Positions 31,605 through 41,241 of a stretch of DNA of 64,000 nt are shown here, piece after piece. The stretch is from Agarophyton chilense. Lineage: Eukaryota; Rhodophyta; Florideophyceae; Gracilariales; Gracilariaceae. A program made the position numbers and the translations under genes. Within the stretch, counting starts at the first letter, position 1. Each line of letters opens with the position of its first letter. Below the pieces are notes generated by a model. That model did no database searches. It was not told where the DNA came from and worked only from the letters and a program-made list of their open reading frames with translations. The DNA is taken from positions 1,674,001-1,738,000 of the forward strand of contig JARGXX010000016.1 in assembly GCA_030374765.1 (NCBI GenBank), given 5' to 3'.

Positions 31605-32822
31605 TTTGTGACGAAGTAGAGAACGGATTGGGCGGGGAGGTTGCAGGCACTACCGACGAAGGAGGCTAATAAAACGGACGGAAGACGGAGGTGGCATTCC
31701 TGCGGGGCAACACACAGAAAAGGGTGACGGCGGAGAAGGACGAGAAGGAGCTTGAGGTTGGGCAGGAAGAGTGAGGCGGGGATTACCGCAAAGGAGCCAA
31801 TTGGGGGGGGGGGGAATGACTTGAGGATTGGACTAAAGAGCAGTGCGGGAGGGGGTGAAAAAGAGAAACGAGTACGTCGTCGCGGGTGGCGATGAAGATG
31901 AGGAGGGGCGGTAGCGTGGCAGAGCTGATATGTGAAAGGAAGACGGCAGCGGCGTGGCGGCGCCGAGTGAAGTGGGCGTTGGCATGTACCGTCGTGGGGC
32001 GCTGAGAGTGAAAAGCGAGCGATTTGAAAGGAAACAGCAGAGCAAGTGTGCGCACAGGTGCAACAAGTCGGGACACGAAGTGGGGGCTTCGGGCGATGTC
32101 GTGGCGATTGCGGGCGGATGGCACAATCGGCCAGCACCGACCGATGTGACGCGCACAAGCCAAAGCGAAGGCGCGCTAATGGAACGACGTACACAAGAGC
32201 TGCCCGCAGAGCTTCCACCGCCTTCCACGGCTCGCAGCTGCGTTGCATGCGTGGAACGAATCTGCCTTCTGCAACGTGGCGACCTCTTACTGGCCGTGCG
32301 CCAAGCTATGCAGCGAGTGTTCCACCGGGCGGCATGGCCGACGTTGTGGACTGGCTGCTGACTGGTTGCGTACTTGGCGCCGGTGCTTTTGGCGCATGGG
32401 TGCCCGATGCTCGCGATGGCTTCGAGCTGTTTCACACGTGCCGATTCGGGCGCCGTCAGAGCCGAACACAAGCCCTCTGCAAGTGTGCCCAATCATCGCG
32501 TCGCACGCGTCCATCTCCATCTCCAATCCGAGCGCTGTCCAGCGCACCCAGTTTCAGCTGTAATCACGGCACCGGCGCCAATGCTTCGCTATGTCGTTTC
32601 GCTTTCGACTGCAACCGTGGAACAGCCAGCTTTTTTAACACGTGTTCATGTGCACATAATCGTACAACTGTCCACGCATACCGTTCGGCACAGAGCGCCA
32701 GCCACCTGCGGCGCGGCCGGCGTTCGTCGTCGAAGGTCATGTGTGCACCATCGTCGTGCTGTTTTGCGCCCTAGCACAGCTTACTCGTACGCCAATCACC
32801 ACCGCGGGGATTCTTCCGCACT
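31605..32822. other. Divergent intergenic region with 12-bp G tract
   Basis: Separates the start of the RBR-like gene (minus) and eL19 (plus), so it must hold both promoters and 5' untranslated regions. Several long open frames overlap on both strands (for example 31286-32248 minus and 32046-32774 plus), but they have Ser/Arg/His-biased content and no domains. A run of 12 G lies at 31803-31814. No TATA box could be assigned. Confidence 0.45.
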
Positions 32823-33577
32823 ATGGTCTCGCTCAAACTTCAGAAGAGGCTTGCCGCCTCCGTGTTGGGATGCGGTAAGAACAAAGTATGGCTTGACCCC
32901 AACGAAATTCAGGAGATCTCCATCGCCAACTCCAGTAAGTTGTCTCCATCAAAGTCCCGCTCATCGCACCCAGATCCTTTGTCTTTCCGCCATGTGCTCT
33001 CCGGGAAAACCTGTCTGCGTTCAAAAGATCTCGCCCTCGTGCACAATCGAATCCATCTAACCATTTGTTTGCGCATCACGCTACGTCGCCTGGCCCATCC
33101 CTCTCCATAGGACAAAATATCCGAAAGTTGGTGTCTGATGGACTCGTCATCAAGAAGCCCGTCACCGTCCACTCGCGTGCCCGCGTGCGCAAGCTCCACG
33201 CTGCTAAGAGCAAGGGTCGCCACTGCGGCTACGGTAAGCGCCTGGGAACGCGCGATGCCCGTCTTCCGCAGAAGGTATTGTGGATGAGGCGTCAACGTGT
33301 GCTTCGTAATCTTCTCCGCAAGTATCGTGAGGCAAAAAAGATTGACAGGTATCTCTACCATGAGTTGTATCTCAGATGCAAGGGTAATGTCTTCAAGAAC
33401 AGAAGGGTGCTCATGGAATCTATCCATAAGGCCAAGGCTGAGAAGGCTCGTTCTAAGGCTATCGCTGAGCAGTTTGAGGCACGTCGTCTCAAGAATCGTG
33501 CTGCTAGGGAGCGCAAGGCTGCCCGATTGGAAGAGCGCCGTAAGAAAGAGGGTGTAGCCCGTGTTACTGCTTCGTAA
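32823..33577 (+). CDS. RPL19: 60S ribosomal protein eL19 (L19e), two exons
   Basis: Exon 1 is 32823-32934, intron 32935-33110 (176 bp; GTAAGT donor, CTCTCCATAG acceptor) and exon 2 33111-33577; together 192 residues. The join makes [20 protein letters not shown], the eL19 signature, followed by [49 protein letters not shown] and [20 protein letters not shown]. The C-terminus is a long basic helix ([20 protein letters not shown]), as in the family. Length is close to the usual 190-200. It is part of the large ribosomal subunit. The intron shortly after the start is common for ribosomal protein genes. Confidence 0.97.
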
Positions 33578-36301
33578 AAATTCCCAACGCTCCAGTGAGT
33601 TGTTGTATTTCTCCAAAACTCGTTTTTGAAGCCTTGGCTTGTTCTTAGACCGATATGCACCATCATACAAAATCACAAAACTTGGTGAGTCCGTACCAGA
33701 CCTTTTATCGACACCATACCGACAAGCACTGAAAAGAGCACACCCAATGCTCTAGTCCTTCTCGGCTTGCGCTTCCTCGCCACACAGGGAGAACGACAAT
33801 GGCCCTTGCGCTGGTTATTCTCACTCGCTCCTGGTTCTGGTTATTTAAAAAGAATTCTACGCCAACAAATCAACAAGGTATTCTTGTGCGATTGTCGAAC
33901 TAGACATTGCCATCGTTTCTCAAGTGCAACGGGTAAGTAGCAGGTGCAGTCAGTGCAAAAACTTGGGAAACAAGTGAGAAAGAGTTAAGGCACCCTCCTG
34001 TGATTTGTTTGATGTCGCTTTCGTTCGCCTGTTCTTGAAACAGGATACACATCATTAAATATTTGACGACTTCCAGCGCTCTTCTTAGTCCCGGAGGTGA
34101 TCATGAGATCCCTACAAATTAAGACAGTGCATGGTTGTTGCCTCTCTCCCTCTAGCTCGTTTGAACTCCTAAATTATGAGTGCACTACTAGCTTAATGAC
34201 AACGTAATGCACCAAGTTTCCGTGTTTCTTCACAGGAAATGCATCTTGAATTGAAGGCAACGGCTCCTGCCGTACATTACTCGGAGGCTTGGATCCGAGG
34301 CGTACTAGTGTCGTTATCCTGTTTAGGACAGGGGCTCAACATGACCTTGACTAATAAAGTAGTACTCTGATCGTACTGCTGGTGCGACCATGGCCGATGA
34401 GGCAGCCTAGACGCATCGTGATAGTCTCGTTTGTACGACGAGAATACCGTCAGTTCCATGTGAGCTCGTGTGCCGCCTCGCAGATGAAAGAAAATTTTGT
34501 TCCTCCTTCGTTTCGGTCAATACGTGTGATCCCTAAACGAAATGACATCTAACAACGAAGATATTTCGCGAAGGCGGAGAAGAACTGCCGCTGGATACTC
34601 ACTTTTAGATATTTTTTTATCTGCTCTGCATCGCGGTAATGGACGCTTGTCTCGGCTAGCTGTGGTTGTAAGTGATAATCAAAACAGGGGACGATAGGCA
34701 TCTTCTTCCTTCTTGGGGAATAAGAAATGTTTTAATGTGTGTCTCATTTGAGTTGAGGATTAGAACTCAAATAAGAAAGCCTTACGAGTTCAAGAAATTA
34801 CTGACTCAACGACAGGCAGAAGTTGCGCTTTTACAACTTTATGTAGGACACGCGTTATCATTACACTCATTTGGGTCAGTGAGAACTGGGAAGCGGTTGA
34901 TATATAATTGTAGATCGAATGTTATCAATTCTGTATACCACTATGTGTTAAGGGGCCCAAAGCGGGCACTGTCGAGAAGGTTCTGTTTTCCTCCTCTTCA
35001 CGAGCGTCAAGGTCTTTGGTATTGAAGAAATTGTCATCAAGTGGCCTGATAGAGTGTTGACCTTTTTAGTGAGAGAACGTTTCTTCCAACAGTAACGTTC
35101 TTTGCTACGTATGAATAGAACGTAGCATACCCGTAAGAGAGAGAGAGAGAGAGAGAGAAAAGCAATATCCGCCTTTAAGAAAAAGAGGAAGACGCCTTTC
35201 TTGGCTTCTGGGGGTCGACAGATAGCGAATAGTCGCACTCAGAAATGCTTAAAACAGTTTCTCGTGCAGGGAGTGACTTGGCTCAAGAAAGCCATCAGTT
35301 TCCCATATTGGCTTGACTGGACCGTTGATAATACCGCGGTTGATTGATCCCTTGACTTTAAACAGATCTGTTCCGAGTAGGGTCTGTTTTGCGATTCGGT
35401 AGTAGCAAAATGGGCGATATCTACTTCAACATTCGTCTTGAGACTATTTTGTGTTTAAATCTTTAACTCAATGAGAAGTTGACTGACCCTTACTTTAGCA
35501 AATCGAGAGGAAGTGTTGAAGCACACGGCTTCGGCCCGGACGTTAACACCATGGCTTCCAAGAAGAGGTTCTGGGTTGCCTCGGTCAAACAAGAAGGCAA
35601 TCTTTATCTCAACGGCGAAGCAACATCCTCCAGCAGGGCCACTCCCGGGCGAATCACATTAGGTCTCGTTCTTCTCTAGAGAAGCTCACGTTCTGTGCTT
35701 GAAGCATGCGCCCATGCATCTCGCCCATACGGGAGAAGACGAGAGACCAACATGGGAGCGGGTAAAAAGACAACAACTGTCACACCAAAATCCGTTACAA
35801 GACAAGACAAACTTGCAGGAATCCGGCCCGCATCATACGCTCTTTCTAACTGAAAGCCGAGAAGGTGGTTCCACAACTCGTCAGAAAGTGAAATTAAGGC
35901 GCTTCTATTGCCGCTTACATATCATCTAGCACGACATATCTTGGATTTCGTTCGGTATGGCAGTTAACCCAATCATTTTATCTTTCGGTTGGACAATATT
36001 GTTCTCGGTGCGTTGAAAACATCGTGTCCTTGCGTCTCACGGCCACATGCCAGTTGCAATTCGAATCGTCGGGGCATACTGCACGACTTTGGACTGAAGA
36101 CTGTGTTTGACGTCAGCAATACATAAGCTAGAGCGTTCAGCGTACCTGCGTCATGAAGGAAAACACATTCCCATCTTCTTCTGAAAGGAGGAAGATAGGC
36201 ATCTCGTCTGGTAATCAAAAAGCACCAAGGATACGTCGTACGGCGCCTTGCACTGCCTTGTACTGAGTAGTTGTTGGTCATAAAAAGTACTACCGAACTG
36301 A
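33578..36301. other. Intergenic region, 2.7 kb
   Basis: No recognisable gene. Short open frames (34672-35025, 117 codons; 35479-35679; 35699-35929) show no motif. A (GA)n microsatellite occupies 35135-35158. A small inverted repeat TGCTACGT / ACGTAGCA lies near 35102-35126. Confidence 0.4.
35135..35158 (+). repeat. (GA)12 microsatellite
   Basis: Uninterrupted GA dinucleotide run of about 24 bases in intergenic DNA. Confidence 0.95.
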
Positions 36302-36841
36302 ATGGGTGGCGGGCGACGCAAGCTTCGACACTGCCGTTTGGGCAGCTCGTTTGATGATGCAGAGAATTGGCTTGGACTGGAAAAAAGTGTTCATTCTTCT
36401 ATAGAAAACATCTTTAAGGTTCTCCGTAAAAACTTTGCTGAACAACAGTTGGAACTTTGCGTCGCCCGCACACAGACTTTGAAACGTGAGATTGAAGAAA
36501 CGGAACAAGAAGAGATTCAATCAGATGGAGTAACAGATTCAGACAATTTTTTCGTGAATGATCCGTTGCTACCGAGATGTCGTCACAATCCATTGCATGC
36601 GATGCCACTTCGAAACCTGAGGAAACATGAGGTAAGCTGGATTGTACAAAGTATTGAAGCTTCGCCGTGCCCATAAACACGTATTAGTGTTTTGAATATT
36701 AACCGTTTTCAAATTGATGAAAGCTTTCTTGTCCGTCGAATCCAGACAAACGCAGGCGTGAAAAACAAAAGGAATATAACAGTTCGTACATGGCGCCTGC
36801 TGCTTAGTTACTATCTGCGAAGAAGAGATGACTGGAAATGA
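36302..36841 (+). CDS. Hypothetical small protein, probably two exons
   Basis: ATG at 36302 opens 110 codons with a likely coiled coil (FKVLRKNFAEQQLELCVART; LKREIEETEQEEIQ). It then meets a strong donor, CATGAG|GTAAGC (intron from 36632). A phase-0 acceptor, CGAATCCAG|ACA, at 36745 joins to a 31-residue basic end, ITVRTWRLLLSYYLRRRDDW, and a TGA at 36841. The predicted protein is 141 residues. Without splicing the frame would stop at 36676. The reading frame upstream of the acceptor is also open, so the exact acceptor is uncertain. I recognise no family; the pattern suggests a small coiled-coil nuclear or complex-subunit protein, which is a guess. Confidence 0.4.
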
Positions 36842-37185
36842 CATATGGCAAGAGTTAAGTGTTCCCTTGGTGATTGGTGCTCCACATGATGTAAGACCAC
36901 TTTGGATTTGGTAAGATGAAATGGGCTAGTTTAAGAGCACCTAGGACTGGTAAATGAAATTATTAATTGGGGAGGGCCACCCTCTCGCGTTTCCATACAA
37001 ATAATGTCCAATACCGTCATCCCTTTGAGATATTCCCCAAAGGATAGCGAGTTGCAAGATGATTATAGATCGCTTCTGTACAATGTGGTGGCCACGTTCC
37101 AATAATAAATGTGACATAGTAGATGGCGATAAAAGAGCAAGGCACTACACTCAAAAGAACTGGGTGTGCTCTGGTGGCGCGTTTG
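36842..37185. other. Short intergenic region
   Basis: 344 bp between the small two-exon gene and the end of the convergent PQ-loop gene. Nothing recognisable is seen. Confidence 0.5.
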
Positions 37186-38031
37186 TCACACTTGGTCCGG
37201 TAGATCAACAGCTCTACCGTCTGATAAAAGCGGCTGCGATTCATGCGATGCTGAAGCACGAGCAAAATACTTTGAGTCGCTCATGGGATTACCATAGTCA
37301 TCGACGCCAGCAACATCATCAAGGTATTCCAAGCGTAATATGAGAACAAGAAGGATACTAGTTTGTATAGCATCCGGGACATTATTCGCCCAAACAGTCC
37401 AGTGCTCGCCCATGAGTGCAAGATAAATAGAATAAACCACGTCCATGAGCACAGATGATAACACCCACCACACACTGACATCACCTTTGTGTCCGTACGA
37501 AGCGGTGACGTATATTTGAGGAATCCACATAATAGCATTCAAGGCGGCTGAAATCAAACCACACCACTGCGCATACGCTATTAACGCTGGACTGGCGCGA
37601 CCGAAAATATGAAGGAGGGAGAAGCCGACTGCCGTAAACGCAGTAGCGAGCACCACAAACGCGTTGAAAAAGAGATGGGGGTGGATTTGGGGCGTGAGAT
37701 GGGGAGGAGGCTTGTAACCATCATGATCATGGTCGACATTGTGATACTTTAAAAACCAATACCACATGGAAGCGCAGAGAAAAGCGCTCCCAATCATTTG
37801 GATGAGGGGTTGGGAATTCATGAAGCAGCGATAGGGCGAAACTTTGCAAGCCAAATTGTCGAGCAGAAGCAGCTCAAGCGCAACGAGATAGGTGTACAAA
37901 CTGTTGAAAAACAACAACCAAGGAGAAACACCCACAGCGGACTTCTTGTGTGCCATTTCATAGTGCTGCGGAAGAAACTGTCCTAGTTGCAGCACAGTGA
38001 TAGCCAACGAAGCAACATCGTAAAGCGTCAT
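37186..38031 (-). CDS. PQ-loop repeat membrane protein
   Basis: 280 residues from the ATG at 38031 (MTLYDVASLAITV). The frame stays open upstream to 38205, adding 58 Arg/Cys-rich residues that I take as untranslated or a possible leader. Two PQ-loop motifs are visible: LQLGQFLPQHYEMAHKKSAV near the N-terminus and MWIPQIYVTASYGHKGDVS near residue 200. About seven hydrophobic segments fit the seven-helix SWEET/cystinosin/PQ-loop fold. A His/Asp-rich loop (KYHNVDHDHDGYKPPPHL) connects the halves and the tail is hydrophilic. Likely a small-solute transporter of an internal membrane; the substrate cannot be told. It lies 461 bp downstream of OGG1 on the same strand. Confidence 0.8.
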   Translation of the reverse strand: MTLYDVASLAITVLQLGQFLPQHYEMAHKKSAVGVSPWLLFFNSLYTYLVALELLLLDNLACKVSPYRCFMNSQPLIQMIGSAFLCASMWYWFLKYHNVDHDHDGYKPPPHLTPQIHPHLFFNAFVVLATAFTAVGFSLLHIFGRASPALIAYAQWCGLISAALNAIMWIPQIYVTASYGHKGDVSVWWVLSSVLMDVVYSIYLALMGEHWTVWANNVPDAIQTSILLVLILRLEYLDDVAGVDDYGNPMSDSKYFARASASHESQPLLSDGRAVDLPDQV

Positions 38032-38492
38032 GGTGAGAACGACAGCGCCAAGGCGACAAGACGAGCAAGCACGGGCGCGAAACAGCCATAAACGCCCAAC
38101 CGGCGCGCCTGCGCATGGAGTAGCGAAGAGAGCAGTGGCACAAAAGCGGGCCGAGCGTGGCAGATAGCGCCGCACGAGGACCGATACGCTCTTACCGGTA
38201 CGCATACGCAGGGCGCAAAAAGCGCGTTGATAGGTAGGCGCGGGGCAAGCGGGCGTGACGAGGTCGCAGCGCGCAGCTCGGTGTGACGCGCCCCAGTTGC
38301 AATTAATTGCTCCACTCGGCCAAGTTCACAGCCACAATTGCTGGCCCTGTCCAATCACAGCGCTACACGCCGCCACGGCTCGTCTGGACCAACGCGTCTC
38401 CTACGTGTCCGAGTCACGCGGAACGCGTGCTATCGCGTCACACACCACCCCCCGGCGTGACTGTGACGAGCTCCGCTTTCAGGGTGCCGACC

Positions 38493-39830
38493 TCACTTCG
38501 TGTCCTTTGGAACAAGTTCTTTGTTCTTCTTCCGCACCCCATTTTGACCGTGTGTGTTTCGAATACTTCGTTCCGCCTTCTCACCGCTCTTCTCACTGCT
38601 CTTCTTCTTCGTGATTCGTTTCACTTTCTTCACACCACCCACATTCAACACCCCATTTTCGGACCTCACAATGCCCTTCCCGCTGCTCTTCCCGCTGCTT
38701 TTCCCGCTCCCCATCTCGCCGTCCGACGGTACCAGATTCTTGAAGTCAGAAAGTTCCGCAATGAACAGCACATTGTGCGCCAGTCCAGCCACCTCCTCCC
38801 CAAATCGCATCCTGAAAAACTCGCCAATGCGGTCGTAAACTCTATCCGTCAATGATCTGCCTTCCAGGTCAGGCATGTATCGTTTCGAAATTTGCCAAAC
38901 ATGTGTATCCACTGGAATCTCCCCATGCTGGTTCAACGACATCAACGCGATACAACCCGCAACTTTCCGCCCTATGCCAGCGAACCTCACAAGTTTATCC
39001 GACACTTCTTTGCGCGGTAGATTGCGCCATGACAGCAGCAATTGTTGCACGCGCATGTGGTTCTCCGCGGCTAACTTTGATAGCTCACGTGCCGTTGCTG
39101 GAATGAACTTGGCCCGGTATCCAAACCCTGCCTCGCGAAGATCTTCTTCGTTTGCTTCCGTCGCGAGTGTCTCTGTCGATGGGAACGCGTGGAAAGTGTA
39201 GTCACCGTGCGTGGCCAACCTTTGACCATACGTTCTCGCCAGATGTGTTACCAGCGTCGTGATACGCTTAATGTTATTGTTCGAAGAGCAAATGAACGCG
39301 AACAAGCACTCCTCTGGATGCACCCGCAGCGTACGTAAACCCTTGTAGTATGGAAAGATACTGCTGAATACAGTATCGGCCTCGCAAAATGATTGCATCA
39401 TCTTTGTGTGGTCCATGTTAGCACGAAAGTAGTCATTGAGAAGTTTCTGTGAATCATCTGCATCAACGTGCGTGCATTCAGAATGCACGCGATACCACAC
39501 AGGATCATCAGCACAATCTGGCGGCTGGGGGTCGGTTTGTCGGAGCACGAAAAGAAAGTCACCAATTGGACCAGCCCATTCACGGGCGATACCCGTTTGC
39601 GAACGGGGGAAAGGGAATGTACCTATTTCTCTCCACATAAATGACTGCCCGCTCTTCAGCGTGAGGCTGAGACGTAGATAGCGATCTGGTACAGTCAATG
39701 TTTTCCATTCTGATTCTGCTATGATGGAGCTCGACAGCCGACTTACAGCCCCTCTTGTGATCCGTCGTATACAGGCTCCTGTCGTAGGCGGGACAATGAA
39801 GGAAGTTGTAGAAACAACGTGGCGAGTCAT
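38493..39830 (-). CDS. OGG1: 8-oxoguanine DNA glycosylase/AP lyase
   Basis: 445 residues from the ATG at 39830 (open upstream without Met). Domains in order: N-terminal OGG domain with TLKSGQSFMWREIG; CSSNNNIKRITTLV holding the Asn triplet (residues 184-186) seen in OGG1; and the helix-hairpin-helix FAGIGRKVAGCIALMSLNQ with the catalytic Lys at about 289, followed by EIPVDTHVWQISKRY with the conserved Asp at about 308. It excises 8-oxoguanine opposite C and nicks the strand, in nuclear and possibly mitochondrial base excision repair. The C-terminal 75 residues are a Lys/Ser-rich tail (SGKSSGKSSGKG, KKVKRITKKK) likely to act as nuclear signal or DNA contact. Divergent from the gene at 40356. 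Confidence 0.95.
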   Translation of the reverse strand: MTRHVVSTTSFIVPPTTGACIRRITRGAVSRLSSSIIAESEWKTLTVPDRYLRLSLTLKSGQSFMWREIGTFPFPRSQTGIAREWAGPIGDFLFVLRQTDPQPPDCADDPVWYRVHSECTHVDADDSQKLLNDYFRANMDHTKMMQSFCEADTVFSSIFPYYKGLRTLRVHPEECLFAFICSSNNNIKRITTLVTHLARTYGQRLATHGDYTFHAFPSTETLATEANEEDLREAGFGYRAKFIPATARELSKLAAENHMRVQQLLLSWRNLPRKEVSDKLVRFAGIGRKVAGCIALMSLNQHGEIPVDTHVWQISKRYMPDLEGRSLTDRVYDRIGEFFRMRFGEEVAGLAHNVLFIAELSDFKNLVPSDGEMGSGKSSGKSSGKGIVRSENGVLNVGGVKKVKRITKKKSSEKSGEKAERSIRNTHGQNGVRKKNKELVPKDTK

Positions 39831-40355
39831 TTCGCGTTCCCGTGTCGTTGAATCCAGCCTTCTATTCAAAATGAGTTCTCATTGGGAGTTCCTCTTGCTA
39901 ATCCTTCGCACGTGATAGAGAGAGAGTAAAACGGTCCGTGATACTAGCTAGAGATGATGTCGTTTGCTGAAGAACGTCCGTCGCTACAACAGACAAGCCT
40001 TGCACATCCGTTCTGCACCACGGTCCTAGCGAGAATAATATATGCTGTCCACGTGTTACACTATTTGGTTTCTCAAGCTTGACATTGTTTTCTGCCTCGT
40101 TCTGATCTCTCTACACCACGGTATTGATTTCAAATCTCCGCGAGAAATCGACTTTTCGTGACTGCGGTGTGACCTCTACGTCTCAAGTAAGGCCTTTGGT
40201 GTGCGCTCCCCACCTCCATCAATTTGCGACGAATACCAGTCTACCCAAGGGGTTGTAGCCAATCAAGGCTCAAATTGCAAGCTTCCATCGATTGCAATAG
40301 GAAGCCCTTTGCTCTACTTCCAGATTCCCATAATCTGCCCATATCTTTTCTATCC
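39831..40355. other. Divergent promoter region OGG1 / plastid protein
   Basis: 525 bp between the OGG1 start (minus) and the ATG of the DUF3727-like gene (plus). It must hold both promoters. No classic TATA box is assigned; ATAATATATG at about 40034 is the only TATA-like string noticed. Confidence 0.4.
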
Positions 40356-41132
40356 ATGAGCGCGTTTATTCCACCGTACCTCTCCGCGAAGCGCTCTGCC
40401 GTGCTTTCAACACGGACCACATGCAACAACTCTTTTACAAAACGTCTGATTCTCTTGAGGAATCACAGACGTGCTCAACATCAGCGACCTGAGACTCATA
40501 CACGCCGTATACCTCCGTTCGCACCAATTTGTTTTAATGACGGACCCGGAGGTGACGATGACGAGGATGAAGAGGATGATCTGCAAGTGACCCTTCGCGA
40601 TCCAGCCACACGACGTTCCATCACAGTTGGCATTGAAGAGGAATTTGACTTTGATGGGAAATCTCATATTTTGTGCTACCCCATCGATGACCCCGTCGCG
40701 TTAGTAGAGAATAATCATGATGGGAAGCTTCATCCTATTCTAGACGACGATAAAATCGCCGATCTCTATCCCAGTGCGAAAGCAGTTTGTGCTGAACGCC
40801 ATATCGAGCTCAAGAATACAGCCTATATCATGACTTTGGAGGACGAAAGAGAATTCGCGGACGAAGACGAAAGTGAATTCGTGGATGAAGACGATCTCGA
40901 AGAAGAAAAAGAAGAGGATGACGAGGATGACGAGGATGACGACCATTCTGTGGAAGTAATTGCCGAGTTTTCGCACAAAGAGAAAGAGTACATGGTTATC
41001 CGTCCTTTTCAAACGATCTGGCTGGTAGCAAGCGAGAATAATGGTACGTATATGCCTATTAGAGATGAGCAGCTCGAAATCGTGCGACCCACTATCGAAA
41101 AGATCCTCGCCGAACGTGATCTTAGCCAATGA
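40356..41132 (+). CDS. DUF3727/DUF1292-like plastid-targeted acidic protein
   Basis: 258 residues from the ATG at 40356; the upstream open frame has no earlier Met. The N-terminus MSAFIPPYLSAKRSAVLST is rich in Ser/Arg with an early Phe, as in transit peptides of red-lineage plastids. Then an acidic stretch (GGDDDEDEEDDLQ) and two similar domains: VTLRDPATRRSITVGIEEEF then YPIDDPVAL, and, after a second acid run (EEEKEEDDEDDEDDD), VEVIAEFSHKEKEYMVIRPF then WLVASENNGTY. This layout resembles the cyanobacterial/plastid DUF3727 family with DUF1292-like strands. Function is unknown in the family. It converges with the TB2/DP1 gene 109 bp downstream. Confidence 0.65.
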   Translation: MSAFIPPYLSAKRSAVLSTRTTCNNSFTKRLILLRNHRRAQHQRPETHTRRIPPFAPICFNDGPGGDDDEDEEDDLQVTLRDPATRRSITVGIEEEFDFDGKSHILCYPIDDPVALVENNHDGKLHPILDDDKIADLYPSAKAVCAERHIELKNTAYIMTLEDEREFADEDESEFVDEDDLEEEKEEDDEDDEDDDHSVEVIAEFSHKEKEYMVIRPFQTIWLVASENNGTYMPIRDEQLEIVRPTIEKILAERDLSQ

Positions 41133-41241
41133 CAAAAGCACCCACGCTTTTCTTTTTGCTACAGTCCTCAAGTTGAAAAGAAAAGGTCGTAGAATCGGTA
41201 CCCTGCAAGGTGCTCCTTTCCGTAGGTCATTTTTGCAAAAC

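Noticed and set aside
31286..32248. Long overlapping open frames in the RBR/eL19 intergenic region
   Set aside because: Several compete on both strands, composition is Ser/Arg/His-biased, and no motif is seen; likely GC-rich untranslated or promoter DNA.
32909..33676. 255-codon open frame antisense to eL19
   Set aside because: It overlaps the conserved eL19 coding exon on the other strand, has no domain, and is explained by codon bias of the ribosomal gene.
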